This document shows positions 42,781 to 51,006 of a stretch of 57,783 bases of DNA, piece by piece. Every line of letters starts with the position of its first letter. Position 1 is the stretch's first letter. The position numbers were made by a program, and so were the translations under genes. Under the pieces are notes generated by a model. The model saw only the letters and a list, made by a program, of their open reading frames with translations, did not search any database and was not told the DNA's origin. Source of the stretch: Candidatus Brocadia sp. WS118 (GTDB taxonomy: Bacteria; Planctomycetota; Brocadiia; Brocadiales; Brocadiaceae); assembly GCA_007618135.1 (NCBI GenBank), contig PHFX01000011.1:1-57783 (forward strand), in the 5' to 3' direction.

Positions 42781-42880
42781 GAAATTCCTTGTACCTTAAA
42801 GCAGGGGCGAAGCATTTGCCATAATTGTCATAAACACGCTCACACCCAAAACGGGCGAACGATTCTTCCCTGCTGCAGGG

Positions 42881-43450
42881 TTACCCTTTCCATACGTCAA
42901 AAACCTTTGTAAGCGCCAGGAGCGCCAGTGAATGACGGAAATTGCCAGCCTGAATTTCGTACCGCACTTCATCGAGCGTTAGCGTGGCAACAACAATATC
43001 TTCACCCTCGTCGGGGTTCATTTCTCCTGTTTGAACGGCATCTTTTGCATGCCAGGAATGGCACACGTTATTCAAAATTGCCGGATTTGGTTCGACAGAA
43101 CCAAGATAAATCCAATTGACGCTGGTATAACCGGTTTCTTCCTTCAGTTCCCGGATTGCCGCAGCCCTGGAATCCTCACCGTGGTCAACCATGCCGCCGG
43201 GTATTTCGGTTGTTATTTTTTCGGTGCCAAACCGGTATTGCCGGACAACCACGATTTCATTATCTGGCGTAGTAGCGACAATGTTAACCCAGTCATTTGC
43301 TTCAAGCACCAGCCGTTTCATCTCTTTTTGACTTCCGGGGTGTTTCAGCCAATCGAAGCGCGCTTGCAAAATCTCAAGATGGGGTCCTTTCTCGATACGA
43401 TGCCGTTGCCACACCTCTGGTTTTTTATTTTTATCCTGCTTCTTATCCAT
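42881..43450 (-). CDS. Nudix hydrolase, ADP-ribose pyrophosphatase type
   Basis: The 189-residue protein has the Nudix box GGMVDHGEDSRAAAIRELKE followed by ETGY, which gives the full GX5EX7REUXEEXGU pattern. VVVRQYRFGTEKITTEIPGG before it and NVCHSWHAKDAVQTG after are typical of ADP-ribose/NADH-type Nudix enzymes. It would act in the cytoplasm on nucleoside diphosphate derivatives. It begins four bases after the end of a nitroreductase stub. Confidence 0.9.
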   Translation of the reverse strand: MDKKQDKNKKPEVWQRHRIEKGPHLEILQARFDWLKHPGSQKEMKRLVLEANDWVNIVATTPDNEIVVVRQYRFGTEKITTEIPGGMVDHGEDSRAAAIRELKEETGYTSVNWIYLGSVEPNPAILNNVCHSWHAKDAVQTGEMNPDEGEDIVVATLTLDEVRYEIQAGNFRHSLALLALTKVFDVWKG

Positions 43451-43454
43451 AGAT

Positions 43455-43655
43455 CTAAGACGGGTAATTTAGTATCGTGTGATCAGAATCGATTAGCAAT
43501 TCTTTGTCATCAACGAAAATAAACTCCCATGGGTTAATATTTCTTGATGACGGCGATCGCAATAGCGCCTCTTTTAAAATTTCAATTTTTTCCGGTTCTA
43601 TTTTCCTGTCTTCATAGACCCTGATACTTCGCCTTTTTCTTAACAACTCTATCAT
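43455..43655 (-). pseudogene. N-terminal stub of a nitroreductase
   Basis: The first ~52 residues (MIELLRKRRSIRVYEDRKIE, ALLRSPSSRNINPWEFIFVD) are the FMN-binding start of the nitroreductase family. The family is usually 165-200 residues long. After DDKELLI the frame diverges into a short tail and stops at codon 67. The rest of the gene was deleted, and the following Nudix gene starts four bases later. Confidence 0.75.
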
Positions 43656-44234
43656 GGCAGACTCTCTCTGGGTATCCCGATTGCATGATTTGGAAGCGGT
43701 AGTATTTGACCTCTATACTTTACCATGACAACAAACCAGAATACAATAAAGAACTAGAGATTCTAGAAAGCATTGTAGCTGCAACCAATGGCTCTTAATT
43801 TACAGTTTGGCCCTTCCCTGAATTTTACATGATTACGGAATAAGTAAATTATTTGACAGCCTGTTGTGATGTGACATACGAAAGTTTTTTAAACACGATA
43901 ATTTGTCATTATGACAATACGGGCGGATGAATAAGGTAAAATTATATGACAAGCGGGGACGCATGTCCTACCATAATGGTAGCGCACGCGTCTTGCTTGC
44001 GCGTAAGTAAGCATGAAGGTCATGGGTCATGGGGGGGCAGTCATGGGGTCAAACCTTGATTTGTGATTAAATGACGATGCCTTTCAGCCCCTGTTTTATG
44101 AATGGAACAGTTTCCATGTTGTTTGGATTTTATAAACCACTTTTTATCCCTCTAGTTCCCTGCCCTGCCGACAATTTAGAGGTTGAAAACAGGACTAAAT
44201 AATTGGACAATGAAGGCTATGTCAAAAAAATAAA
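43656..44234. other. Long gap with one partial R1 copy
   Basis: A half R1 element (ACAAGCGGGGACGCATGTCC) is at about 43948-43970. A GCGCACGCGTCTTGCTTGCG inverted element follows at 43981-44005. The remainder is AT-rich with no gene seen. Confidence 0.45.
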
Positions 44235-45063
44235 ATGCATAACTATGAAAGCGAACTTGAGGTATCCTTCGATGTTGTGTTAGATGAGGCAGATCGATTG
44301 TACGAGGGGCAGGGAAGGTTAAAAAGAACTTACGAACGACTAGCAAAACGCCTGGACAAATTAAACGTACCATACAGCCTCGCTGGAGGGTATGCTCTCA
44401 TCCTGCATGGTGTAAGGCGTTTTACTAAAGACATTGACCTTTTGGTATCAAATGAGGGTTTAGCAAAGCTACATGAGGGGTTGATAGGACGCGGCTATGT
44501 TCAAGCATCTCCGGGAAGTAGAAATCTGCGTGACGCAGAGACAGGCGTGCGGATCGAATTTGTAGTCACAGGCGAATTTCCAAATCGCGTTGCCGTGAAC
44601 GTCAAGTCGCAATTGGCACCATCCGAGCTTTTGTACCTGTTGGATTGTAGAAGATTTTCGTCACCCCCTCACGGTTGGCTTATCGGAACGGAGTCACGGA
44701 TTTTCCGAAATTCCGCGCCGTCCGGGAGGGATTGCGCTGGATTTCATTCGTGGCAACCTGTTTCATCGCACGCAGATGCGTCCTCTGCCGTATAGCGTGC
44801 CAGGCCCGGACAACGATCTCAACGAAAAGCTCGATGCCTACGTCCAACGCTCGATTGCCGACAAGAATAAGCGCAGGACTATTCTTGCCTCTCAGGAGCT
44901 GAGTCCCGGTGCAACTGCGGTTGTTATGCTATCCAGCGAAGGTGCGCAATTGTCCAATGACGGCGGCATTATTACGTTGCTCGATACGCAAGGACTCAAG
45001 ATCGACGGCGTTTCTTACAAGAGAGAACAGGTAGCACGGCAGGGTTGGACGATAGTCTTTTAG
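44235..45063 (+). pseudogene. Chimera: nucleotidyltransferase joined to a decayed DUF2278/lamin-tail protein
   Basis: Residues 1 to ~118 form a nucleotidyltransferase-like domain (YSLAGGYALILHGVRRFTKD, IDLLVSNEG). The frame then passes directly into RVAVNVKSQLAPSELLYLLD, a core segment of DUF2278 (YukJ-type) proteins. Near 44645 the frame breaks. The next frame reads VEDFRHPLTVGLSERSHGF, then RRPGGIALDFIRGNLFHRTQ and MRPLPYSVPGPDNDLNEKLD, all DUF2278. At about 44850 AYVQRS is joined to IADKNKRR. The rest (GAQLSNDGGIITLLDTQGLK, ending QGWTIVF) is the lamin-tail-like C-terminus these proteins carry. A fusion, a frameshift and a deletion are therefore visible in one locus. Confidence 0.75.
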
Positions 45064-45331
45064 ATTCGTGATGGTCGGATAACGCAGTGAGCATGTTTAG
45101 CAAGTTGCGTGACAAGTAACGGGTGATCTTTTGAGGATGTATAGGGGGGAAGATAGGTAGTGAACCTACGCCTAAATCCCTGAGGTAGGTCAACCGTCCC
45201 CGGTTGACATCATAATGACAAGCGGGGACGCTTGTCCTACCGGTAGTGGGGACTTGGTTGCGGCTTTGCAGCACTATGATGTGGATGTTATAATTCCGTT
45301 GAACTTCCGTGCATCGGTGCCCGGATTTTAC
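45064..45331. repeat. Gap with R1 copy
   Basis: The R1 copy is 45184-45241 (outer GGTAGG/CCTACC, both hairpins intact). No gene is seen. Confidence 0.6.
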
Positions 45332-47113
45332 TCAGGACTTGTCTTGAAAATTAATCATAGTCCGCGGGGCAGTCAGACCAAACACATACCCCCTGTTTCC
45401 TAGTTTCTCGGAAACCAGCGTCCGGTCTTTTGATAAACTGATTAAGTATTGGATAAGTGCGTCTAACTGGTTCTCGGTAAGCTTGTCAAAGCCAGGCATC
45501 TTATTCCTGGTGCCGTAGAATTTAGGATCGCCAGGATTCCTGATAAATTCTTTTAACCACGTCTCCGACAGATACTCCGTCAGGTTTGGTGCGATCTTTT
45601 TCAGGTCTTTGTTGCCAATGGGATGGCAAACGACGCAATTCCCTTTCAATACCAGTTCCTTTCCTCTCTCTACCCGTTCGGCATTTTGATGAATCAAACC
45701 CACTGACTGGCTTAACAGGAATTCAGCCATATCCAGGAGTGATTCATCCGGAAGTTTTATGGGAGGCATCGCCCCTGATCCTTTGAAATACTTTGCGTCC
45801 TTCGGGTTTTTCAACAGCCCGGCAATCCATTCTCTCGAACCAAAGTTAGTAAAATCAGGCCCATTATCACCGCCCTCTCCCCCTATTTTATGACAACCGA
45901 TACAGCTTTCCTTAAAGATCTTTTCTCCAAGGGCAATAGGATCATGAAGAAAGATCGATAGGGCTCCCGTGGGAGGAATGCCTTTTTCCGCTAATTTCAC
46001 CGCCCTGGCAGCCTGTTTCTCCGCCTCTTCACGCTGATGGATGATATGAATGTCCTTGCTGTCATGATGCATGGCGAGCACGGTCAAAACAACGGCCCCG
46101 GTCAATCCGGAAAATATCGCTCCAAAATATGGTATCCTCTTTGATGGATACCTTGAGGTATTTCTATCGATAAATGGCAGTACAAATAAAAAAGTCAAAG
46201 CAAGGGCAGGAATGATCACGGTTCCGACAATGAGATATTTCCCCTGACAATATTTTAAGAGTTCAAACAAGAACAGGAAATACCATTCAGGCCGTGCAAG
46301 GTAATTAGACGCAGGGTCTGCGGGCGCCTGCAATTCAGCGCCTCTTGTCCAAAAAACAACGCCGGCAAGGGCTGCATACATGCCCAGGGCGAATACTATA
46401 TCTTTAAATATCTGGTCCGGCCAAAAGGGGTCAACACGATCTCTCAGCACATCTTCTCTCATTTTCCAATACGGGGTCACGCCGTGTTTACGAAAAAGGG
46501 CTATATGGATAAAGAGGAAAAAGACGAGCGAAATGGGCAATAAAAATACATGCAGGGTGTAAAAACGGGTTATGGTAAAATTCCCATAGTCAGAGCCTCC
46601 CTGATGCAGTATCTTGATGTACTTTCCAATCACCGGGACCGTTCCCATGATATTGGTGGCAACCTGCGTGGCCCAGTATCCCTTTTGGTCCCAGGGCAGA
46701 AGATACCCGGTAAGACCAAAACCCGCCAGGAATAAAAGCAGGATAACTCCGGAAATCCAATTCAGTTCGCGGGGTCTTTTATACGCGCCAAAAATAAAGA
46801 CCTGAAACATATGCACCAGGGCCACGATCATCATGGCGCTCGAACCATAATGGTGTACGCCGCGCACAAACCATCCGAAAGAGGTCTTATGCTGAATGTA
46901 GTAAACACTTCCCCACGCTGTCGTCGAAGAAGGAGAATAGTAACTCGCCATAAGAATGCCGGTGACTGCCTGCAGGACGAAAAGGAACACAAGCCCGCTC
47001 CCAAAAATATATGACCATTTTGCCCCGCCATGCACAGGCTCATCCAACGCTGCTTTTAACAGTTTGCTTAGTCCAGTTCTGTCTTCTATCCATTCACAAA
47101 GCTTGTTTGCCAT
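45332..47113 (-). CDS. Cytochrome b fused to a diheme cytochrome c tail (bc1/b6f-type complex)
   Basis: The 593-residue protein has a full cytochrome b with eight or so helices. The heme histidines are at about 87-88 and 101 (VHHYGSSAMMIVALVHMFQV) and at 188 and 203 (LHVFLLPISLVFFLFIHIAL). The quinol-site RPEWYFLFLFELLKY is at 274-288. After the last helix a soluble part carries CIGCH at 404-408 and CVVCH near 486, two class I cytochrome c domains. The heme-bearing tail replaces a separate cytochrome c1 or f. It lies 35 bases after the Rieske gene in the same transcript. It would move electrons from quinol to soluble c-type cytochromes across the (anammoxosome) membrane. Confidence 0.93.
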   Translation of the reverse strand: MANKLCEWIEDRTGLSKLLKAALDEPVHGGAKWSYIFGSGLVFLFVLQAVTGILMASYYSPSSTTAWGSVYYIQHKTSFGWFVRGVHHYGSSAMMIVALVHMFQVFIFGAYKRPRELNWISGVILLLFLAGFGLTGYLLPWDQKGYWATQVATNIMGTVPVIGKYIKILHQGGSDYGNFTITRFYTLHVFLLPISLVFFLFIHIALFRKHGVTPYWKMREDVLRDRVDPFWPDQIFKDIVFALGMYAALAGVVFWTRGAELQAPADPASNYLARPEWYFLFLFELLKYCQGKYLIVGTVIIPALALTFLFVLPFIDRNTSRYPSKRIPYFGAIFSGLTGAVVLTVLAMHHDSKDIHIIHQREEAEKQAARAVKLAEKGIPPTGALSIFLHDPIALGEKIFKESCIGCHKIGGEGGDNGPDFTNFGSREWIAGLLKNPKDAKYFKGSGAMPPIKLPDESLLDMAEFLLSQSVGLIHQNAERVERGKELVLKGNCVVCHPIGNKDLKKIAPNLTEYLSETWLKEFIRNPGDPKFYGTRNKMPGFDKLTENQLDALIQYLISLSKDRTLVSEKLGNRGYVFGLTAPRTMINFQDKS

Positions 47114-47148
47114 AGATTATCTATCACCTTTTAACAATGTCTTTATCT

Positions 47149-47637
47149 TTATATCAATTTTTTATAATTTATCAGGACATTATTATTTTCAATCTTCGTT
47201 TCGTAGCTGTAAAGGCCACGTGGCGGAGGCCCCGACAGCACTTTTCCATTTAAGTCAAAAACACCTTCGTGGCAGGGACACAGAAATTGTTTTTCGTCTT
47301 CTCCCCAATTGATACCACAGCCAAGGTGTGGACAATTTACCGAAAACACACTCAAAGAATCATCTTCTTTCCGCAGCACCCAAACAGACCCCATAACCAA
47401 TCCCTCAAAGATATTCCACGCATCCATCTTGGAAGAAGTAACATTCATTTTTTTAGGCACACCGACGGGAAAATCTTCCAGTTTGCCAAGGTTAATAAAA
47501 TCTTCGGTTCCGTATACCGTTTCTTTCAGCCACGGGTGTATCCCTAAACCAACCAGTGGCGCTGCGATGCCTGCCGCCAAAACCCCTCCCAGGCTATGTG
47601 ACACAATTTTCAGGAATTTTCTTCTGTTGTTTTCCAC
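47149..47637 (-). CDS. Rieske iron-sulfur protein
   Basis: The 162-residue protein has an N-terminal membrane anchor preceded by NNRRKFLK, a twin-arginine-like signal. The cluster motifs are CPHLGC (residues 102-107) and CPCH (120-123), with the two cysteines and two histidines that hold the 2Fe-2S centre. GPPPRGL closes the fold. With the downstream cytochrome b-c fusion it forms a quinol:cytochrome c oxidoreductase. The two-gene form, with no further subunits, is complete here. Confidence 0.95.
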   Translation of the reverse strand: MENNRRKFLKIVSHSLGGVLAAGIAAPLVGLGIHPWLKETVYGTEDFINLGKLEDFPVGVPKKMNVTSSKMDAWNIFEGLVMGSVWVLRKEDDSLSVFSVNCPHLGCGINWGEDEKQFLCPCHEGVFDLNGKVLSGPPPRGLYSYETKIENNNVLINYKKLI

Positions 47638-47829
47638 CGTTTACCCCTATTCCGCTTCCGCTGAAACAATCATTAAAAACCGGCCACCGTCTAAACCGCT
47701 ATCCATCCTTATGGGGATTTCCTGCGTAGAATTAAAAAATGTGATTGTATAAATTTCTGTTCTAAAAATAAAGGTAATTTTTAAAAATCTGCCAAATTTA
47801 AAATGCCCGTGACCGGCTTGCGGTGATGC

Positions 47830-48390
47830 TTAACTTAACGATAGATCAAAGGCAATCTCTACCTCGTTTTTAACCTTGAGAGTTCCCAATAATGCCTTAT
47901 AGGGCTTTATTCCAAAGTCTTTTTGGGACAGGACAAGCTTTCCTTTGAGGTCTTTTCCTGTGGTAGTCCTTGCATGGATCTCTACAGGACGTGTGGTCCC
48001 ATGCAAGGTCAGCTCGCCTTTCACGTGGTAAGCGCCTTCTTTTTCCTGGATATCCGTGGAACGAAAACTAATGGCAGGATACTTGTCCGGATGGAGCACA
48101 TCCTTAAACGTGGCTTCTTCAATGTCTGCCTTGTCTTTTTCCTTCAGCAGATCATGCCGGTGCAGACCATCCTTCATGGCGCATATCACTTTCAGTGAAT
48201 TGGCCTGAATTTCCGCTTTCACCGTTGTTAAACTCATACCTGCGGCCGGTACATGTAATTCAACACGAAAATTGGTCACTTCAATCAACAGGTCATGAGC
48301 CACCGCACTTAGAAATCCCTCTTTATAAGTATAAACAGATAACTTCCCTGAACTTGCAGTTACATGATAGTCGCCTTCTTTTATCGCCAT
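47830..48390 (-). CDS. YceI-family lipid-binding protein, no signal peptide
   Basis: The 186-residue beta-barrel protein has GKLSVYTYKEGFLSAVAHDL, DVLHPDKYPAISFRSTDI, KGELTLHGTTRPVEIHARTT and LVLSQKDFGIKPYKALLGTL. All are usual in YceI proteins, which bind polyisoprenoid chains. Most family members are exported, but this one begins directly at the first strand, so it is probably cytoplasmic. It has a strong AGGAG-type upstream site. The next gene downstream on the strand is the Rieske gene, about 190 bases away. Confidence 0.88.
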   Translation of the reverse strand: MAIKEGDYHVTASSGKLSVYTYKEGFLSAVAHDLLIEVTNFRVELHVPAAGMSLTTVKAEIQANSLKVICAMKDGLHRHDLLKEKDKADIEEATFKDVLHPDKYPAISFRSTDIQEKEGAYHVKGELTLHGTTRPVEIHARTTTGKDLKGKLVLSQKDFGIKPYKALLGTLKVKNEVEIAFDLSLS

Positions 48391-49004
48391 ATTTTTCTCC
48401 TCATTCTCGCCAGATAATGATATCCCATGTTAGCCCTTTTAAAAATTTCAGATAGTATTCCAATTTTTCCTCACAATGTCAACCCACAAAAGTAACACAC
48501 ACAAAAAGTAACATTGATTGTATTATTTTCTGTCTAATAAATGTAACCTTATACAGCGACTTTAAGCTCCCCTTATTGTAAGGCGACCAGTCTGGTCGCT
48601 CTACATGGGCCGGATGGGTTGGGGGTGTGTAACCATGCCTCTCACACACCCCTTTATCCATAAGGTAGGTCAACCGTCCTCGGTTGACATCATAATGACA
48701 AGCGGGGACGCTTGTCCTACCAAAAGAGGGGAATTATAAAACATTGAAATTCCTATACCTTAAAAGATTATGGCATGTTTCGGGGAAGAATGGATATTCG
48801 CAAGGTGTTTTTTGGTTGATTGTCCCCATCTTTTTTGTTTCAATTTTTGCAAGTATTTTGCAACCCCCTAAAACCCCTGATGTGGGTCAACCGTCCCGGT
48901 TGACATCATAATGACAAGCGGGGACGCTTGTCCTACCGATAAGGGGAATTTGGTTGCGGCGTAACTGCGTTCGGAGCATCATCTTTACAATGCTTACTTA
49001 GCCT
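48391..49004. repeat. Gap with two R1 copies
   Basis: R1 copies are at 48664-48721 and 48882-48937, in the same direction and about 160 bases apart. An inverted element (GGCGACCAGTCTGGTCGC) lies at about 48582-48600. No gene is seen. Confidence 0.65.
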
Positions 49005-49751
49005 ATGCGGAACATACGGCTTCTTATAGAATATGAAGGCACACAATATGCGGGCTGGCAATGGCAGAAGAACGGGAAAACCGTTCAGGAAACCCTTTCA
49101 AAGGCGGTAGAGAGGGTCGTTCAGGAGCCGGTTAAAATGTATGGCGCCAGCCGGACCGATTCAGGGGTACACGCCCTGGGTCAGGTAGCGAATTTTAAAA
49201 CTACATCCTCTATTCCATCCGAACGGCTGATTCACGCCATAAATTTCTATCTCCCGCACGACATCACCGTAAAAGGAGCAGCAGATGTCACGGAATCCTT
49301 TCATGCCCAATATGATGCCCAATCAAAGATCTATCAATATACGCTTCTTAATGACTGGATAAGAACCTCGCTCAATCGCAATTTTTGTTATGTCTGCGGG
49401 TATCTGCTGAACGCAGATAAAATGCACGATGCCGCACAACACCTCATCGGTACTCACGACTTTACCTCCTTCACCACGAGTGCGCTTCAGGAAAAAAACC
49501 GGATACGCACGGTAAAAAAACTGGAGATAAAGAAAGAAGGAAAATATCTCTATTTTACTGTTGAGGCCGATGGTTTCCTGTATAACATGGTAAGGACCAT
49601 GGTAGGTACTCTTATCGAGGTGGGAAGGGGAAAAATCATGGTGGAACGTATGAAGGATATTTTAAGCGCAAAGAACAGGGAATTCGCAGGCCCAACGGCG
49701 CCCGCGAAGGGACTATGCCTCATAGAAGTGAAATATAACCATGACTCATAA
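49005..49751 (+). CDS. truA: tRNA pseudouridine synthase A
   Basis: This enzyme makes pseudouridine at positions 38-40 of the anticodon arm. The 248-residue product has RLLIEYEGTQYAGWQWQKNG at the start and GASRTDSGVHALGQVANF with the catalytic aspartate near residue 52. DFTSFTTSALQEKNRIRTV and YNMVRTMVGTLIEVGRG complete the family pattern. It is preceded by an R1 repeat and followed by a MITE, so it is likely a single-gene unit. Confidence 0.95.
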   Translation: MRNIRLLIEYEGTQYAGWQWQKNGKTVQETLSKAVERVVQEPVKMYGASRTDSGVHALGQVANFKTTSSIPSERLIHAINFYLPHDITVKGAADVTESFHAQYDAQSKIYQYTLLNDWIRTSLNRNFCYVCGYLLNADKMHDAAQHLIGTHDFTSFTTSALQEKNRIRTVKKLEIKKEGKYLYFTVEADGFLYNMVRTMVGTLIEVGRGKIMVERMKDILSAKNREFAGPTAPAKGLCLIEVKYNHDS

Positions 49752-49832
49752 AGGGTATCTCGCTTACCAATAGTGTTGAACAACCGGTAATACCCCGGAT
49801 TAATCCCCGGGGTGAAACGCTTGCCGGCATAA

Positions 49833-49989
49833 AATTTATCGTAACAATTTATCTTTTTGAAAAATCCGTACATTTATATGTAATCCACACGAAACGGAAT
49901 GCGTAGCGCGGGTGGTTTATCCCCCGCACAAGCCGACCACAAGGGATCGGCGCTACCTTTTTCAAAAAGCTAAATAGTTACAATTTATC
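49833..49989. mobile_element. MITE copy M6 with perfect 8-bp target duplication
   Basis: The element is 49841-49981. The ends GTAACAATTTATCTTTTTG and CAAAAAGCTAAATAGTTAC are inverted copies. AATTTATC flanks it at 49833-49840 and 49982-49989. The core is almost identical to M4. It sits inside what looks like the 5' coding end of the M28 peptidase. Confidence 0.85.
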
Positions 49990-50030
49990 TTGTTTACGTT
50001 ATTTCTGTTATTGCTCTTATTTTCAGCGGG

Positions 50031-50999
50031 GTGTGGTTCGTTATGTTTCGAATGCCAGGCAAAAGCTATCAGGGGCCAATGCCATCCCTGACAGAGGAAC
50101 AAAAATTATTGAGGGAAATTTTGCGGGAAGATGTGCACAAACTAGCTGGTGAGATTGGCGACCGCAATGTCCGGACGAATTACAAAAATCTCGGTGTTGC
50201 GGCAGATTTTATTGAGGCGTCGTTTCAACAAGCAGGCTTTAAGGTTTTCCATCAAGGCTACGAAGTTGATTTGGTCGGTTTGCAAGGGCGACCATGTTAT
50301 AATCTCGTAGTAGAGATCACCGGTTCGGAGAGACCCGGAGAAATTGTGATAATCGGGGGACACTACGACTCGCTTGAAGATACACCGGGGGCCAATGACA
50401 ATGCATCGGGAACGGCGGCCGTTCTGGCATTAGCACGCGCCTTTGCCGGTAAACAAACACAGCGAACGCTCCGTTTTGTGGCATTCGTCAATGAAGAACC
50501 GCCCTATTTTCAAAGTAAAGATATGGGCAGTTTGGTTTACGCAAAGCAGTGTCGTCACCGGCATGAAAACATCGTCGCTATGCTGAGCCTTGAGACCATC
50601 GGGTATTATTCAGAGGCAGAGGGGAGCCAGCACTACCCGGTAAGTCCACTTGGTTTAATATATCCGACAGCGGGAAATTTTATCGCGTTTGTAGGAAACA
50701 TCAAATCACGGAAGCTTGTGCGTGAGGTTGTGGAGTTGTTTCGCCGCCATGCTCAATTTCCATCCGAAGCCGCTGTATTACCTGAAATGCTTGTCGGCGT
50801 TGGCTGGTCAGATCAGTGGTCATTCTGGCAGGAAGGCTATCCGGGCGTCATGGTGACTGATACCGCCCCGTTTCGCTATCCCTGGTATCATACGCAGGAA
50901 GACACTCCTGAAAAAATTGTTTACGACCGGCTTGCGTACGTAGTGAGTATCCTGGAAAAAGTTGTGGCAGGCCTCGCAGGTTGCAAACAGGAAGGTTAA
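50031..50999 (+). CDS. M28-family zinc aminopeptidase, start probably lost to a MITE
   Basis: The 322 codons from the GTG at 50031 encode the M28 domain. VIIGGHYDSLEDTPGANDNA gives the first metal histidine and aspartate. FVNEEPPYFQSKDMGS has the catalytic/metal glutamates and LSLETIGYYS the next acidic residue. FRYPWYHTQEDTPEKI gives the final histidine. Upstream codons in the same frame read IYLVYVISVIALIFSGVWFV, a clean membrane or signal helix, but no start codon is found before the MITE right end at 49981. Before the insertion the sequence GTGAAACGCTTGCC at 49812 lies close to the right position. The peptidase is therefore probably 5'-damaged, and the GTG start may not be used. Confidence 0.8.
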   Translation: MWFVMFRMPGKSYQGPMPSLTEEQKLLREILREDVHKLAGEIGDRNVRTNYKNLGVAADFIEASFQQAGFKVFHQGYEVDLVGLQGRPCYNLVVEITGSERPGEIVIIGGHYDSLEDTPGANDNASGTAAVLALARAFAGKQTQRTLRFVAFVNEEPPYFQSKDMGSLVYAKQCRHRHENIVAMLSLETIGYYSEAEGSQHYPVSPLGLIYPTAGNFIAFVGNIKSRKLVREVVELFRRHAQFPSEAAVLPEMLVGVGWSDQWSFWQEGYPGVMVTDTAPFRYPWYHTQEDTPEKIVYDRLAYVVSILEKVVAGLAGCKQEG

Positions 51000-51006
51000 T
51001 AACCTT

